Origin: Tetragonia tetragonoides
Taxonomy: Eukaryota > Streptophyta > Magnoliopsida > Caryophyllales > Aizoaceae
Length of the DNA: 64,000 bases
Direction of reading: 5' to 3'
Assembly: GCA_038025085.1 (NCBI GenBank)
Contig: CM076141.1
Span: forward strand, 11,472,001-11,536,000
The notes beneath the pieces were generated by a model, which was not told the DNA's origin, searched no databases, and was given only the letters and a program-made list of their open reading frames with translations. A program made the position numbers and the translations under genes. Of the stretch, positions 1 to 11,727 are shown piece after piece (within the stretch, counting starts at the first letter, position 1; each line of letters opens with the position of its first letter).

Positions 1-1810
1 TTTTGTTGATGATAATTCATCTTCTCATGTTGTTTCTGACATTCCCTCACAACATGCTTCCTCTCCTCAGTCCTCTCCTCTTCCTCAAGTTAGGAAATCT
101 TCTAGAGTCTCTCAAGCTCCTACATATTTGCAGGATTATGTCTGCAATTCTGTCTCATCCAATTCATGCCCTCATACTCTCACTTCTCTTCCTCCTATTC
201 CCAATCATGTCTGTTTTAGCTCTTTATCCCTAGGAAGTCAGCAATTATTGGAAAATGTGGTACAATTGCAGGAACCATCTTGTTATGAGGAAGCAGTGTG
301 TAAAATTCCTTGGCAAGAGGCTATGGACAAGGAATTTGAAGCCCTTGAGGCCAATCAAACTGGGTTAATTACTGATCTTCCCAAGGGAAAGAAACCAATC
401 AGTTGTAAATGGGTTTATAAGATCAAATTAAGAGCAGATGATCCGATAGAGAGGTATAAGGCCACATTGGTGATTAGAGGATTCACTCAAAAGGAAGGGA
501 TTGACTATACAGAAACATTCTCACCAGTAGTTAAAATGACTACTATTAGAGCTCTCATGGCTACAACTGTGAAGTATGGTTGGACAATGCATCAACTGGA
601 TGTGAATAATGCATTTCTACATGGTGATCTTGATTAAGAAATCTACATGAAACCTCCTCCTGGTTTAAAGCTTGCTAATCCCAATCAAGTGTGTAAATTA
701 CAAAAGTCTCTTTATGGCTTGAAACAAGCTTCCAGACAATGGTATGCCAAACTGGCACAGGAGCTTAGGTCAAGAGGATATCAGTCCTCCAAGAATGATT
801 ATTCACTCTTTTACAAGAAAAATGGTGAGTCTGTGGTGTTTGATGCTGTCTATGTAGATGATGTGATCCTCACTGGAAATGATACCTCTGAAATTATCAC
901 TTTGAAACAGCATCTGGATGATGTGTTCAAAATTAAAGATCTTGGTCTTCTCAACTTCTTTTTAGGCATGGAGGTTTTACATGACAGCAAAGGTGGTGTT
1001 CTCACACAGAGAAAGTTTGCTTTGGAACTCTTAAAAGAGTTTAATTGTTCTCCCAGTTCTCCAGCTCTATGTCCTCTGCCTGCAAACTTGAAACTCACAT
1101 ATGATCAAGGCACTTCCATTCCTGATCCTGGCCAATACAGAAAATTGGTTGGTAAATTGAATTACCTCACCAATACTAGACCAGATATTGCTTTTGCAGT
1201 GCAATTTCTGAGTCAATTCATGAAGGATCCTAAAGACTGTCATATGTCTGCTGCCTTACATGCTCAGAGCTACATCAGTAGAGATCATTCTCAAGGGTTA
1301 TTTTTCAACAAGTCCACTGATTTCACTCTACAAGCCTACTGTGACTCGGATTGGGCTGCCTGCCCATTCTCTAGAAAATCAGTCAGTGGTTACTTTGTTG
1401 TTCTTGGGGGTTAGTCCAATTAGCTGGAAATCCAAGAAGCAAGTTACTGTCTCCTTATCCAGTGCTGAAGCTGAATACAGAAGTATGAGAAGGGTCACAT
1501 CTGAATTGGCATGGCTCTCAAGACTTCTTCATGAGCTCACTGTCCCTAAAATGGTTCCTATTCCCCTCAAATGTGACAATCAGGCAGCAATTTAGATAGC
1601 TAAGAACCCTGTCTTTCATGACAGGACCAAGCACATAGAGCTGAATTGTCACTATGTTCGTGAACAGCTGCAACATGGCCTTGTCAGTTTGCATCATGTT
1701 GGCACTAAGGATCAACTAGCTGATGTTTTCACCAAAAGTTTGCCAAGCAAACAACATTATTTTCTTCTGTCCAAGATGGGGGTTTCCTCACCCTCCATCT
1801 TGAGGGGGGA
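1..1810 (+). pseudogene. Ty1/copia retrotransposon pol 3' part (reverse transcriptase and RNase H), decayed
   Basis: This is the 3' half of a copia polyprotein; the 5' LTR, gag, protease and integrase would lie upstream of the window. The reverse transcriptase (RVT_2) shows WVYKIK, the TFSPVVK box, [20 protein letters not shown]-like KSLYGLKQA and the catalytic YVDD at about 855. RNase H follows with YCDSDWA, SVSGY, SSAEAEY and the terminal ADVFTK. It is not functional: a TAA stop at 635-637 sits where GEU-type copias encode an acidic residue, a one-base frameshift lies in the G run near 1407-1411, and a TAG stop occurs at 1593-1595. The coding remnant runs into a purine tract and LTR, so the 3' end is intact in structure. 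Confidence 0.93.
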
Positions 1811-2062
1811 TGTAGGAAATAAATGATCTGTTTTATTTATTTTTACTCTTTATCACACAAAGTCTTAGAATAGGAGGTTGTTATTTTCTGTTAGCTGAGC
1901 TAGCAGTTTGTTAGAGATACAGCTCTATTCTGTTAGAGCATTCTTTTCTGTATATAAATTCCATAGCTCCCTGTAAATCATTTTTATCAAATCAATGAGT
2001 TTTCTCTCAATCTTTTCTCTCTCCTTTTCTCTGAGTTTGAGCTATGTTCATCAAAATCAACA
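1811..2062 (+). repeat. 3' LTR of the copia element
   Basis: A polypurine tract (TTGAGGGGGGA, ending at 1810) is followed directly by TG, as expected at the start of a copia 3' LTR. The 252-bp LTR contains a TATA-like TATATAAATT near 1950 and ends with CA at 2061-2062. The 5' LTR is outside the window, so LTR divergence and the target-site duplication cannot be read. The right boundary is chosen because an unrelated inverted repeat begins at 2063. Confidence 0.7.
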
Positions 2063-2273
2063 GAGACCACATTGACCTGGTTAGAATCTCTCAACGGGGC
2101 TACATAGATCCAAAATAAATAAATAAATAACTGTTTAAATTTAATAGATGGTTACTAATTCAATCAAGCTATTCAATACACAACTATTAATCTTAAAACA
2201 ATTTTTCGTTTTGGATTTATGTGGCCCCGTATAAAGGCCCATTGAGAGATCCTAATCAGGTCAATCTGGTCTA
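2063..2273. repeat. Imperfect inverted repeat abutting the LTR
   Basis: The 53 bases after the LTR (2063-2115) reappear in reverse complement at 2209-2273. They are the same apart from a few substitutions and a 13-base gap; shared stretches include ATTGACCTG and TCTCTCAA. The loop of about 93 bases is AT-rich. It looks like a foldback or MITE-type element older than the retrotransposon next to it. Confidence 0.7.
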
Positions 2274-2879
2274 GCACCAAAGTGACCAAACGGATGAAAG
2301 AGGAGTATGCCTGATTAATGATTATGGGACTTTGACATCATCGTACTCGTATTAAAAGTCTTGATCGAGATAGACCATTTTTTTTATAATTATTAGCGAG
2401 TGTTATTCAGAGCTTACATGGTCAGTTCATTTCAGGTGTCAATTCAGTGATATTCAGTTCAATTAAGTAATTGAGTTCGTAAACATATTTTTTGACTCAC
2501 ATATTAAGTTGTGTTGTATTCAATTTAGTGGAGTTCAGTTCAGTTCAGTGATGTCTAATTTAGTGGTATTAAATTCAGTTCAGCTTTAGTAAATCTAGCT
2601 CTAAAGAACAGTCTTAAGAGATACCGTTGACGGATACTATTATGTTCATGGTCTCATAACCAATCATTTTATCGATTCATACATCTATTATTTCAATCAC
2701 TCTCTTTATCCTTCCTACTAAAATTTGTTTCTTTTGGAGCAACTTTTTTGTTTTATGATTCCAGCATTACTACCGACTGATCGATTGCTAGAGATCATTA
2801 TTTTCTTATATATAGTGGTTATTTGGTTGATATTGAAAAGTATGAGAAGTGCAATTCCTGAAAAGTAAAAAAATATTTT

Positions 2880-3115
2880 GAGTTGTTTAGTTGACAAAAA
2901 AATGCACGAAGTTTTACTTTCCACAAAATGGGGGAAGTGACTTACCTAGACCCCCTTAGATAAATGCCTTCTTACAGGAAGTTACTTCCCGCATGAATAA
3001 GTTACCTCCCATGTTCAACCAAACAACTTTTATCACTTCCCAAAATATTTTAAATCTTAGAAATTACAAGTTTTTGGGAAGTGCTACTTTCCACATTATT
3101 GAACCAAACAACCAC
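2880..3115. mobile_element. Possible small TIR element (MITE)
   Basis: The left end GTTGTTTAGTTGA (from about 2883) matches the reverse complement of the right end, GTTGTTTGGTTCA (to about 3113). Internal copies of GGGAAGTGACTT and GGAAGTGCTACTT are also mutually inverted. No clear target-site duplication was seen. A T-rich tract follows at 3171-3205. Confidence 0.4.
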
Positions 3116-3284
3116 ATATGTTTGTTTGCAAACTTTACTAAACAGAAAAGAAAAACAAGGAGAACTGTTTTTTTTTTTTTTTTTTTTTTTCTTTTTTTCT
3201 TTTTCCATTAATAAGCGGTGAGTTGGAAGCGCCCTTCATCACGAGGTAATAACGCTACCACTTGATACAATCACAGGAACGAAG

Positions 3285-3779
3285 TTATTGTTGGCATTGC
3301 TTTAGGAAATCATAATCTATTCTTTGTGACCGCAACAACAAGCCAACATAATACATTTTCCTGATTTTTTGGTATCTCTGATGACAAACAAAATCACAGG
3401 CTGGCTTGAAACATTTAATTGGCACTGTAATGCACACTTCATCCTGCGATGGTGATGGTGATGATAATGGAGATACTGGATCGCCTTGTACTTCAACACC
3501 TATGTATATTTCCATATATAAATAAAATTAAATAAATACATATGTATATACAAAAGACGGAAACTTTGTAGCGCAAAATAGAAATGGGACGAAATGAATT
3601 ATCGAATGAGACTGGTGAGATAAAATTAAATGCAAAATGAGATGCAGCGCAATACAAAACCAATTAAAATGCAGTAAACAGACAACGGAAAAAAGGTTTG
3701 TTTAGTCATCGATCTTACCCTGAGAAATGAAAAGAAACACTAGTGTGATGATAACGAGAGACAAGGATGAAGCCTTCAT
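3285..3779 (-). pseudogene. Small secreted cysteine-rich (defensin-like) gene with a frameshift
   Basis: The minus strand has a two-exon small-secreted-peptide structure. Exon 1 (3719-3779) starts at ATG and encodes a 20-residue hydrophobic signal peptide, ending at a GTAAG donor. Exon 2 starts at 3499 after an AG acceptor, in phase. The mature part has cysteines spaced C-x6-C-x4-C-x3-C, then continues to a stop at 3285 with a single further cysteine. In the +1 frame, entered at a run of six A residues (T run near 3364-3369), the sequence instead reads a cysteine followed by x4 and a CCC cluster and stops at 3317, which is the C-x-C ending expected for plant defensin-like peptides. One extra base in the homopolymer therefore probably disrupts a defensin-like gene, unless it is a sequencing error. 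The exact subfamily is not recognised. Confidence 0.55.
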
Positions 3780-4419
3780 CTTCCAATATCACTTTTAATT
3801 TGAAAATATTAAGCACTTTGAGAATTACACGTCCACGATAAATGCATACGTGTATTTGGACAATAGTCAAAAGAGAAAGGGGAATTGTTTTGTAATTATT
3901 CAATGCTCCGCCCAATAATAATCTCAGTGATGATTTTTTAATAGAATCATATCAGATTTATACAGATAAAAATCACCCTGATTCCTTTCTTTATTAGCTT
4001 TGGATTTATGTCCATAAACCTATAACGTCTTATTACGATTTTAATAGTTTGAAAATCGTGTTTTCCAAATCTTTGCACATATTTTGATTCTGGATATAAA
4101 AATAAGGGTAAATTATATTGAGGTATAACGTTTTATTAAATACATTGAGGTATATTTCTGTTCACTTTTTGACTGCTGACCAAAGTTAAACTAATTTTTG
4201 GGCACAAATACCCCTAGTATACCTCATTGAAAGTTTATCGAAAAAATTATTGTCCAATAGTTTCCCACTTACTTTGTATTCCATGCTCGTATATCTTTTG
4301 CTGATTGTGTCATATCATGCTCAAATTTGTTACCAAGATCGACATATAATTGGTATCAAACTCTCGTAACTTTAGATCGATAGCTTTTTTCAGTGCATAC
4401 ACGTCTCTTATCTTTAAAC

Positions 4420-4700
4420 AGCATCCATGTAACAATGTTACTAGAATCACTTTCAAAGTTGATTTTGAGATGAGGTCAAAGGGAGTGAGTCTTCAACAAA
4501 ATAATGGCATGCTTGAAAGCGAATAATTCAGCTACATTTGAGTCCTGTATACCCAAAGCAACCGAGAAAACATCCTGAATTTCAGCATTTCCACATCCTG
4601 CTTGACCTGGTTTGCCTATAGCAGACTGCAGACCCATCAATATTGAGTTTCAACCACCCCTTAACAACTCCTCTGTTCATGCCTTGGGAAACAGAAAACA
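4420..4700 (-). pseudogene. L1-type LINE RNase H fragment
   Basis: Reading the minus strand gives pieces of the RNase H-like domain (RVT_3) at the C-terminus of plant L1 LINEs. WLKLNIDGS is followed, after a frameshift, by AGCGNAEIQDVFSVALG and then SNVAELFAFKHAIILL. Both frame breaks and the lack of neighbouring reverse-transcriptase sequence show a short dead relic. Confidence 0.65.
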
Positions 4701-5324
4701 ATCTTTGTTAAAGCACATCTTGAATCCTCTGATTCCAATCATGCAAGGAACATGTAATGCCAAAATAAACCTGTAGGATCAGATTTTTTTGCATGAATAG
4801 CTTGATGTTATTGAGAGAGTTACATTAAGACTTCTTACAATGACATGCACCACTGGGTTAGATTGTATAACTTTTGATGTTGGTTGTGGTATTTTTAAAC
4901 CTGATGTCCTTCTATTCTGTTTTTCCCTCAGTTGACAGAGTTTTCTGAAACTGTATTACTCAACCAAGCACAATAATATAAGCTAATTATAAATAACATG
5001 TGGAATTCAACTTCATCACTGTAGCAATTTAATTTATAAGCTCACTATATGCTTTATTGTTCTGACAAGTTTTGTGAACCAAGAGGAAAAACTGGATTTA
5101 GTATACTGCATCCCACTTCTAAAGTGTTGTCCATTTTTGGAATGAGGTTGACTTAAAATCAAGACTCAAGAGCATCTCTCTTATGCATAATACTCTTCTA
5201 ATGCGCTCATTAATTGACAACGTATTTCCTGACTCTACGAACAATTATACTTTAAGAACCAACTTCAACAACTCGATGCAGCTAGTTCATTCAATAAATC
5301 ATCATTGTTGTATTGCGACAATAA

Positions 5325-5394
5325 GCCTATTAGCTCGATTGGTAGAGCAATGTGCACTTGCATAAAGGAATTTTGGTTCAGTTCCCATATAGGC
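5325..5394 (+). tRNA. tRNA-like sequence (degenerate; possible tRNA pseudogene or SINE head)
   Basis: The acceptor arms GCCTAT and ATAGGC pair. A D-arm GCTC/GAGC encloses GATTGGTA (A-box-like) and the T-loop region GGTTCAGTTCC resembles a B box. The anticodon stem does not pair well (a TGC triplet sits in the expected place), so I doubt it is a functional tRNA. Confidence 0.4.
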
Positions 5395-5529
5395 GCGCTA
5401 TGTATTAAAAAACATCATACTTTCATACGCACATAGCCTAGTCTTCATAGAAGCAACAATTCAAGCGACTGCCTTAGCTGATTGATCTTTTCAAGAAAAT
5501 AATCTCACAAATTCGCAGCAAAATAGTGC

Positions 5530-5880
5530 CTATGGTGAATGTCTTGCTTACAGAAGCCGTTAACATTGAATCAGACGAGGAAAGTGCGCAAAAGGCCGAA
5601 CTGTTGCATAATCACTAGGAAAATGATGAAGAACAAGTGATAGAAAGGAAGAGCAGATCAGAACATATCAGGTTTCTTGGGACAATAATGTACAGGGAAG
5701 TATAAACCTCAAGAAAGATACCATTATTATTGGTAATAATGTAGGGAAACAGGAAAATACTGCAGAGGCAGGTAACAAAATGAAGTTTGTTGGTACGTCT
5801 AATTCGTTTGCAAAGCCATCAAATGACACAGATGTGCGCCCAAAAAAGAAAAAACCTGTTTGCATGGTCATTGAGTTCTA
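5530..5880 (+). pseudogene. Fragment of a protein-coding gene, C-terminal end, unrecognised
   Basis: A coding-like stretch reads VNIESDEESAQKAELL, then meets an in-frame TAG near 5617. It resumes, and after a shift of frame near 5670 continues as SWDNNVQGSINLKKDT to a basic KPKKKK-type tail (PKKKKPVCMVIEF) and a TAA at 5878-5880. The following DNA looks like a 3' UTR. The mix of conserved-looking acidic and basic protein with a stop and a frame shift suggests a truncated gene copy. I do not recognise the parent family. Confidence 0.4.
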
Positions 5881-7089
5881 AGGAGTACGTCGCGTGATTG
5901 ATTCCAGAAAATGAAGGCACTCAGCTAGGAAACAGAATTTTGCCAACTCTTAAACAAATGCTGCAATTTTCTCATCTTGTTGTTTCCAGTTTTGTGGTGA
6001 TATTCTACATAAGGTACTTCTTACGTTTACCAAATTTAAGATCTAGCTGTATTTTGTCAGGACGGTTTTACTGTAACTTGCGTGAGATGAAGTTCACTCT
6101 TTAGTTTTGCTATGCGGCTATACTATACCTTGAGTTATAGTTGCTCAAATCTCAATTATCATAAGCAGAAGACTTTGTTGCTAATCAGATATGTATGGTA
6201 CGTCATGGTTGGAATTAATCCTTTCATTCGAAAATAATAATCATTGTTAACTATAGTACAATGCCTCATAATCAACTTGTCTACTAATTGTATTATACTC
6301 TCATCATGTCCTTTTCAAGTTAAAATATTGTTGTATTATAGACATTTCCAGCAGCGCTACTAATTAACCCCATCATCACTAGCTAAAGCGATGAGAGCAT
6401 CTTTTTCCTTTTTCTTTTTTTATCGTGATTAGATATCACTAATTATAATAATCATGGATTCACCAAAAAGATTATCATAATAATGGGTGTACGACAGAAA
6501 ACCTATAAAGACAAACTCATTATCTTAAAGTCGTAACTTTTGCAACTTCCCCATTTAGACTTTTTTGCCTGTTGCACCAAAGATTGAAGATAAGTTTAAA
6601 AAAATAATAAAAAAAATTAAGTTTTATGTGAGAAGATTAGTGTCCGATTTTGCATTAGAAAAAAAAAAGTGGTCTTTATTAGTCGTTTTTTCTTACAATA
6701 ATTCAGTTCAGTTCAATTTAGTGATTTCCGTTGACAAAACAATACCATAATGTTATCAAGTGTGTGAATGTGTGATCGCATAGGGGGCGCTCAAAGGAGT
6801 AGCTCAGCACAACTATGTCTGATATTAGCTCATTAACATTAGCCTATTTTGGTTGTTGGAAAATATTTAAACTGTAACTGATACTCCAAAGTCCTACGAG
6901 TGTTTTTTTTTCACTCCAACCACGAGTATCATGTGATTATACATAAAAGAGCATAAAATTATTTATGGACTACTAATACATAAGCTTTACCCACTCCACT
7001 AGCTAGCAAATCAAACATGACGATCTGATCTTGTTCACATTTTCTTTATGATCATGATATTGAAATATGTAGACCGTTTCACTCAAAAA

Positions 7090-7121
<32 letters not shown>

Positions 7122-7344
7122 AAAAAGAAAAGAAGAAATATGTAGACCGTTTCTTGTAGCGTGCAGAGACAATAAATCTTCGACAAAAATAAAGTGCAAC
7201 ACTACTTCTATATAACACAAAAAAGGATCTACATTCAATGGAAATGCACTAAATTTACTCTCAAAGACCTGCATTTGTGTACAATTCCTACTGTGAGACT
7301 ACCCCAAAACCTGCTGAATTATCAACTTCAGATATAATACCAAA
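5881..7344. other. AT-rich intergenic DNA, no gene seen
   Basis: Contains only short chance ORFs and a long A-rich tract at about 7086-7128. GTTCAGTTCAA-type low complexity at 6705-6722 resembles that at 2400-2590. The last 100 bases are the likely promoter and 5' leader of the glycosyltransferase at 7345. Confidence 0.6.
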
Positions 7345-8740
7345 ATGGTGGTTGCTGCTGGTAATCTTCACATAGTGATGCTTCCATGGTCAGCCTTCGG
7401 GCACATGATCCCTTTCTACCAGCTCTCCATCTCCTTGGCCAAAAAGGGTGTGCGTGTGTCGTATGTGTCAACCCCTAAAAACATCGAAAGGCTCCCTAAG
7501 ATACCTCTCAACCTAGCTCCTCTTATGCAGTATGTGATCCTGCCTTTGCCAGCAGTACCGGGAAGCAGCTTGCCACATGAAGCTGAGGCTACTGTTGACA
7601 TGGAGTCTGATCAAATTCCATACTTGAAGTTGGCTTATGATCTCTTGCGTGAACCCTTCAAGCAGTTTCTTTCAAGTCAGTCACCTGATTGGATAGTCTC
7701 TGATTTTGCTGCTCACTGGATGCCTGAGATTGCTCGGGAATGTCACGCTCAGCTGATGTATTTCTCCGTCTTCCCAGCCATCACCACGACGTTTGTTGGT
7801 CCACCAGAGTACCTCATAGGGGAAGGTCGGAAGAGAGTTAGATCGACAGCAGACACATTGACAACCCCGCCTCACTGGGGTGAAATATTCCCGCCATCAG
7901 TGGCTTTCAGGGACTATGAGGCAGCTGGATTCCATGCTGGATTCTACTCCCAAAATGCATCCGGGGTAACAGATGCTGAGAGGCAGGCTAGGATGCTTGA
8001 GGGATGTCAAGCAGTTTGTTGTCGAAGTTGCAGAGAGTTTGAGGGAGAGTACTTGGAACTGTATCAGACTTTGATCCACAGGCCTGTAGTGCCAACAGGC
8101 GTGCTTCCACCAGCCAAAGTAGAAAATAGCGGAAACACAAGAGGGATCTGGAGTGAGAGCTTTAAATGGCTAGACCAACAGAACCCTAGATCAGTTATCT
8201 ATGTGGGATTTGGGAGCGAATATAAGCTCACTAAAGATGAAGTTCATGAGATAGCATATGGGTTAGAACTTGCCCAGTTGCCATTCATATGGGCTCTTAG
8301 GAAACCCACTTGGGCTTTGGATGATTCTGAAGCTTTGCCACCCAGTTTTGTAAGCAGGACAACAGGGAAAGGAATTGTTTGCCTTGGTTGGGCACCACAG
8401 CTCAAAATTTTGGCTCACCCATCAGTTGGGGGGTCCTTGTTTCATGCTGGATGGGGATCAATCATAGAGACACTACAATATGGGCATAATCTTAGTGCTA
8501 CCATTTATTATTGATCAAGGACTGAATGCAAGAGCGCTCGTAGAGAAGGGGTTGGGAACTGAAGTAGAGAGAAGAGAAAACGGGTCTTATACCAGAGATG
8601 ACATAGCTGATGCACTCAGACGAGCCATGCTTGGGGATGAAGCACAGAAGATCAGAGCTCGAGCTGAACAGGCTGCAGAAATCTTTGGAAATGAGGAGCT
8701 GCATGAGGAACATTACATTGTGAGCTTGTTGAATATTTGA
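7345..8740 (+). pseudogene. UGT91-like UDP-glycosyltransferase, single-base frameshift in the PSPG box
   Basis: An intronless family-1 glycosyltransferase that would transfer a sugar from a UDP-sugar to a small molecule such as a saponin or flavonoid glycoside in the cytosol. Catalytic His20 lies in PWSAFGHMIPF and its partner Asp120 in DWIVSDF. The plant PSPG signature begins at W349 (WAPQLKILAHPSVGG) and carries the HAGWGS form typical of UGT91 enzymes rather than HCGWNS. Frame 1 stops at 8514, while a second frame from about 8484 resumes with LVLPFIIDQGLNARALVEKGLG and ends at 8740. One extra A in GGGCATAATC (8484-8490) explains the break; without it the protein would be about 464 aa, a normal length. 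No other lesion was seen, so this is either a very young pseudogene or an assembly error. Acceptor and sugar donor cannot be inferred. Confidence 0.9.
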
Positions 8741-9622
8741 GAAATGGAGCTAGATCTCAATAGATCAACGATAATAAATTCAATGTCCACATATTCATAA
8801 TGCGTGTAATGCACCTAAAACATGTCTTATTACCTTTCTAAATTATGGCAAGTAAAGTTACTTGGAACATTTCCCAGCAGTCGTATGAAATATTACTCTG
8901 GCCGCTTGTGCACATTGTATGTTAATAAGTATCAACTATTGAGCAAATCTTAATATAGATATATAAAAGAGGCATTTCACGGGAACATGGTTACGCAGCC
9001 TAAGCAAACAAAAGTTATTTCCAGAAAATCAAGAAAAAATACAATACATAAATAGAGGGGAAGGGGGGGGGGGATTATCCCAAACTATACATACCGCAGA
9101 AAAGAAAAATTAATAATCCACTGATTATTAAACATTGGGCTGGGGTTGGGGTTTGGGAGAAGCCTTATATATTTGATTCGGTCGAATAGTGACTCAATAC
9201 AATAGAAGAAATACAAACAAAAGATAATGCCTCTTTTATACTTCATAGTGTATATTAAGATTAGATTTGTACAGTTGTGCCTCGCCAAATAGATCTGAGA
9301 ATCGAGATGAACAAAATGATTAAAACCTTACAACAAGTTTTTCTCAAGTAATTAGAAAGAGAAAAGAAAGCTATAAAAAACTTGTCAAGCTAGCAGCAGC
9401 CGGTAAGGAAAAATCGTCTACAAGATATAGATGGCTTGAAAATTTGTGGCTGGGCTTACTATGACTTATTCAGACGGGTAATGGTACATGCATGTCAACA
9501 AAAACTCTACATATGAGCATCTCAACCGTATAATTAATGGATTCTTCGCCGTCTTTGGTGTGATAAGAGGCAGCATGCCAACATGTCCAACTCTACAAGC
9601 AGTAACCCTTTAAACCCACCTT
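8741..9622. other. Intergenic region between convergent UGT and PANC genes
   Basis: The two flanking genes converge here, so this holds both 3' UTRs. AATAAA-like motifs lie near 8771. A run of 11 G residues occurs near 9064-9074. No further gene was recognised. Confidence 0.6.
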
Positions 9623-11727
9623 CTATATGTAAATCTCTATGTTGTCGAGCAGCCGGGCTTTCCCAAACCAAGCAGCAACACAAAATACAACAGGGGCCTT
9701 GACCTCTTCCACTGCTTCCAGGGTCTCTTGGTCCACTATCTGCATATAAGCATCATGAAAGGGTGAAAGTTTAGCTCTGCACCATTATATAACATTGTCC
9801 TACATGACATAACAGAGAATAACCAATTACCTCAGCATAATCCAATTTTCCACCGGCCTCTTTTATTGCAACGATTACTGAATCCCGCAATTTCTTGCAA
9901 TTAATTTGCCCGTTTGCGACAGCAAGTTTGGCCTCTGACAGCGACCTACTGATCGACAATGCCTGGAGATTGAAAAAAGAAAAGTGTCTAGCCTGATATC
10001 AGTTATCAAAGTGTATACACAAGACAAGAGTGTATTAACGTTGTTAAACCTTTTGCCTTTCCTCCAGGGAAAGGTACACGTTGCGAGAACTCATCGCTAA
10101 TCCATCATCTTCACGCATAATCTCAGATCCGATAACTTGGACAGGGAAATCCAGATCGCGGACCTGTAATACATTTAATTTTGAGATTAAAGGGGGTAAG
10201 CAGCCACTAGCAGGGATCTTGCAGATAATTAGCAAACCTGAATGATGATTGGCACAATTTAACAACAAATTGAAGACACTGACAACAAAAAGCTCATGCA
10301 AACACCAAAATTCAAAGTCCAACAGAATTCGATATCTTTATCATCATTCACCAAATGCATAGATTTGCTACTTCACAATTTTCAAAATTTTTAACTCAAG
10401 ACAGAAGACGTTGCCAGATTAAAAACAAAGTTAAAAATCTAGATGATTTTCTGCTGTTGATGTTAAAGATTTGATTTTATAATGCCGCGATCACTGATAG
10501 GCAAGTCGCCCTGTTTGGCACGCGACTGAACTTGGTATTTTGGTTGGCAACTAACGAGTTTTAGCATATCCAAGTAGTCCACAACACAAGGAAAACAGTC
10601 ACTCTATGTCCTTCTGTAAGATCCAAACTGTCCCAATGGAAGTTCAAATCTTAAGGTTTGACTAATCAAACAATGAATTCTTGATCATTTGGGTTACATA
10701 CCATAGTTACTCACATGCTTTCACCATCATATTTGTCACCAGTGATTATAAATTTGGCTCACAGTACCTCCACATTTGCTATCAACTTCTAGCATCAGCA
10801 TTAATGTTAGCAATGTACATGCTTTTGGGTTTCATAAAAATTAAACCACATTACTCTCATTAAATTGAACAGCACTAAATCATTAATCAATCACTAGCAC
10901 CAAATTTGAACCAGAACATCATCCCAAAACTTATCTTCAGCAGAAACATTTATCAAACATGACCCAAATCCTACATTAAATGTGTCATATACTACTCATT
11001 AATCAGACACGGGTTACAGACATACAAATACAAGAACTTCAAATCAGATCAAAATTAAGCCAAACACTTGAAATACACTGATTTTTATTAGCTTAACACC
11101 TGATAACAAAACATTATAATCTAAACCAAAAATTAAATAGCTCACCATCTTACAAATGATTCGCCACTGCTGATAATCCTTCTTGCCAAAAACAGCAACA
11201 TCAGGGTCCACAATATTGAACAACTTAGACACAACAGTCGCCACCCCTCTAAAAAACAATGGTCTGCTCACCCCACACAAACCCTTCTCTAATTTCTCAA
11301 CTCTGACCCATGTTTCATGTCCACCACCTCTTTCTTCCACACAAGACACCACATTCTCACTCTCTCCCCTCCCAAGACTAGAGCTTCCTCTCTCCTCACC
11401 ACCATAATCATACAAATTATGGGGATTAAAAACAACATCAACACCACCAGGAACTGACATTAATTTCTGAATATCACCATTAAAGTCAGATGGGTACGTG
11501 GAAATATCTTCAGATGTTGAGAATTGACCTGGGTTTACATAAATTGAAACTACTATGAGTTGGGTATATTTGCGAGCTTCATTTATGAGAGATAGATGGC
11601 CTTTGTGGAGAAAACCCATTGTGGGTACTAATCCTATTGATTTGTTTTGTGCTCTCATTGATCTTGACCAATTAAGCATCTCATTTTTGGTTCTGATTAT
11701 TTGGGGTTCTTTAGTTTGAGATGCCAT
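9623..11727 (-). CDS. PANC: Pantoate--beta-alanine ligase (pantothenate synthetase)
   Basis: Joins pantoate and beta-alanine with ATP to make pantothenate (vitamin B5), the precursor of coenzyme A; the plant enzyme is cytosolic. Four exons are supported by splice sites and phase: 11146-11727, 10050-10163, 9831-9962 and 9623-9739, giving 314 aa (the Arabidopsis enzyme is about 310). The nucleotidyltransferase HIGH-like motif is HKGH at residues 41-44 within [33 protein letters not shown] and the KMSKS-like AMSSRNVYL follow, and the C-terminus has [12 protein letters not shown] and [11 protein letters not shown]. All exon joins are phase 0. The start at 11727 matches the family N-terminus and there is no obvious transit peptide. 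It appears intact. The N-terminal half carries the usual plant insertion with a [13 protein letters not shown] loop. Confidence 0.97.

Noticed and set aside
5325..5394. Functional tRNA-Ala (TGC)
   Set aside because: Acceptor and D arms pair but the anticodon stem does not, so it was listed only as tRNA-like.
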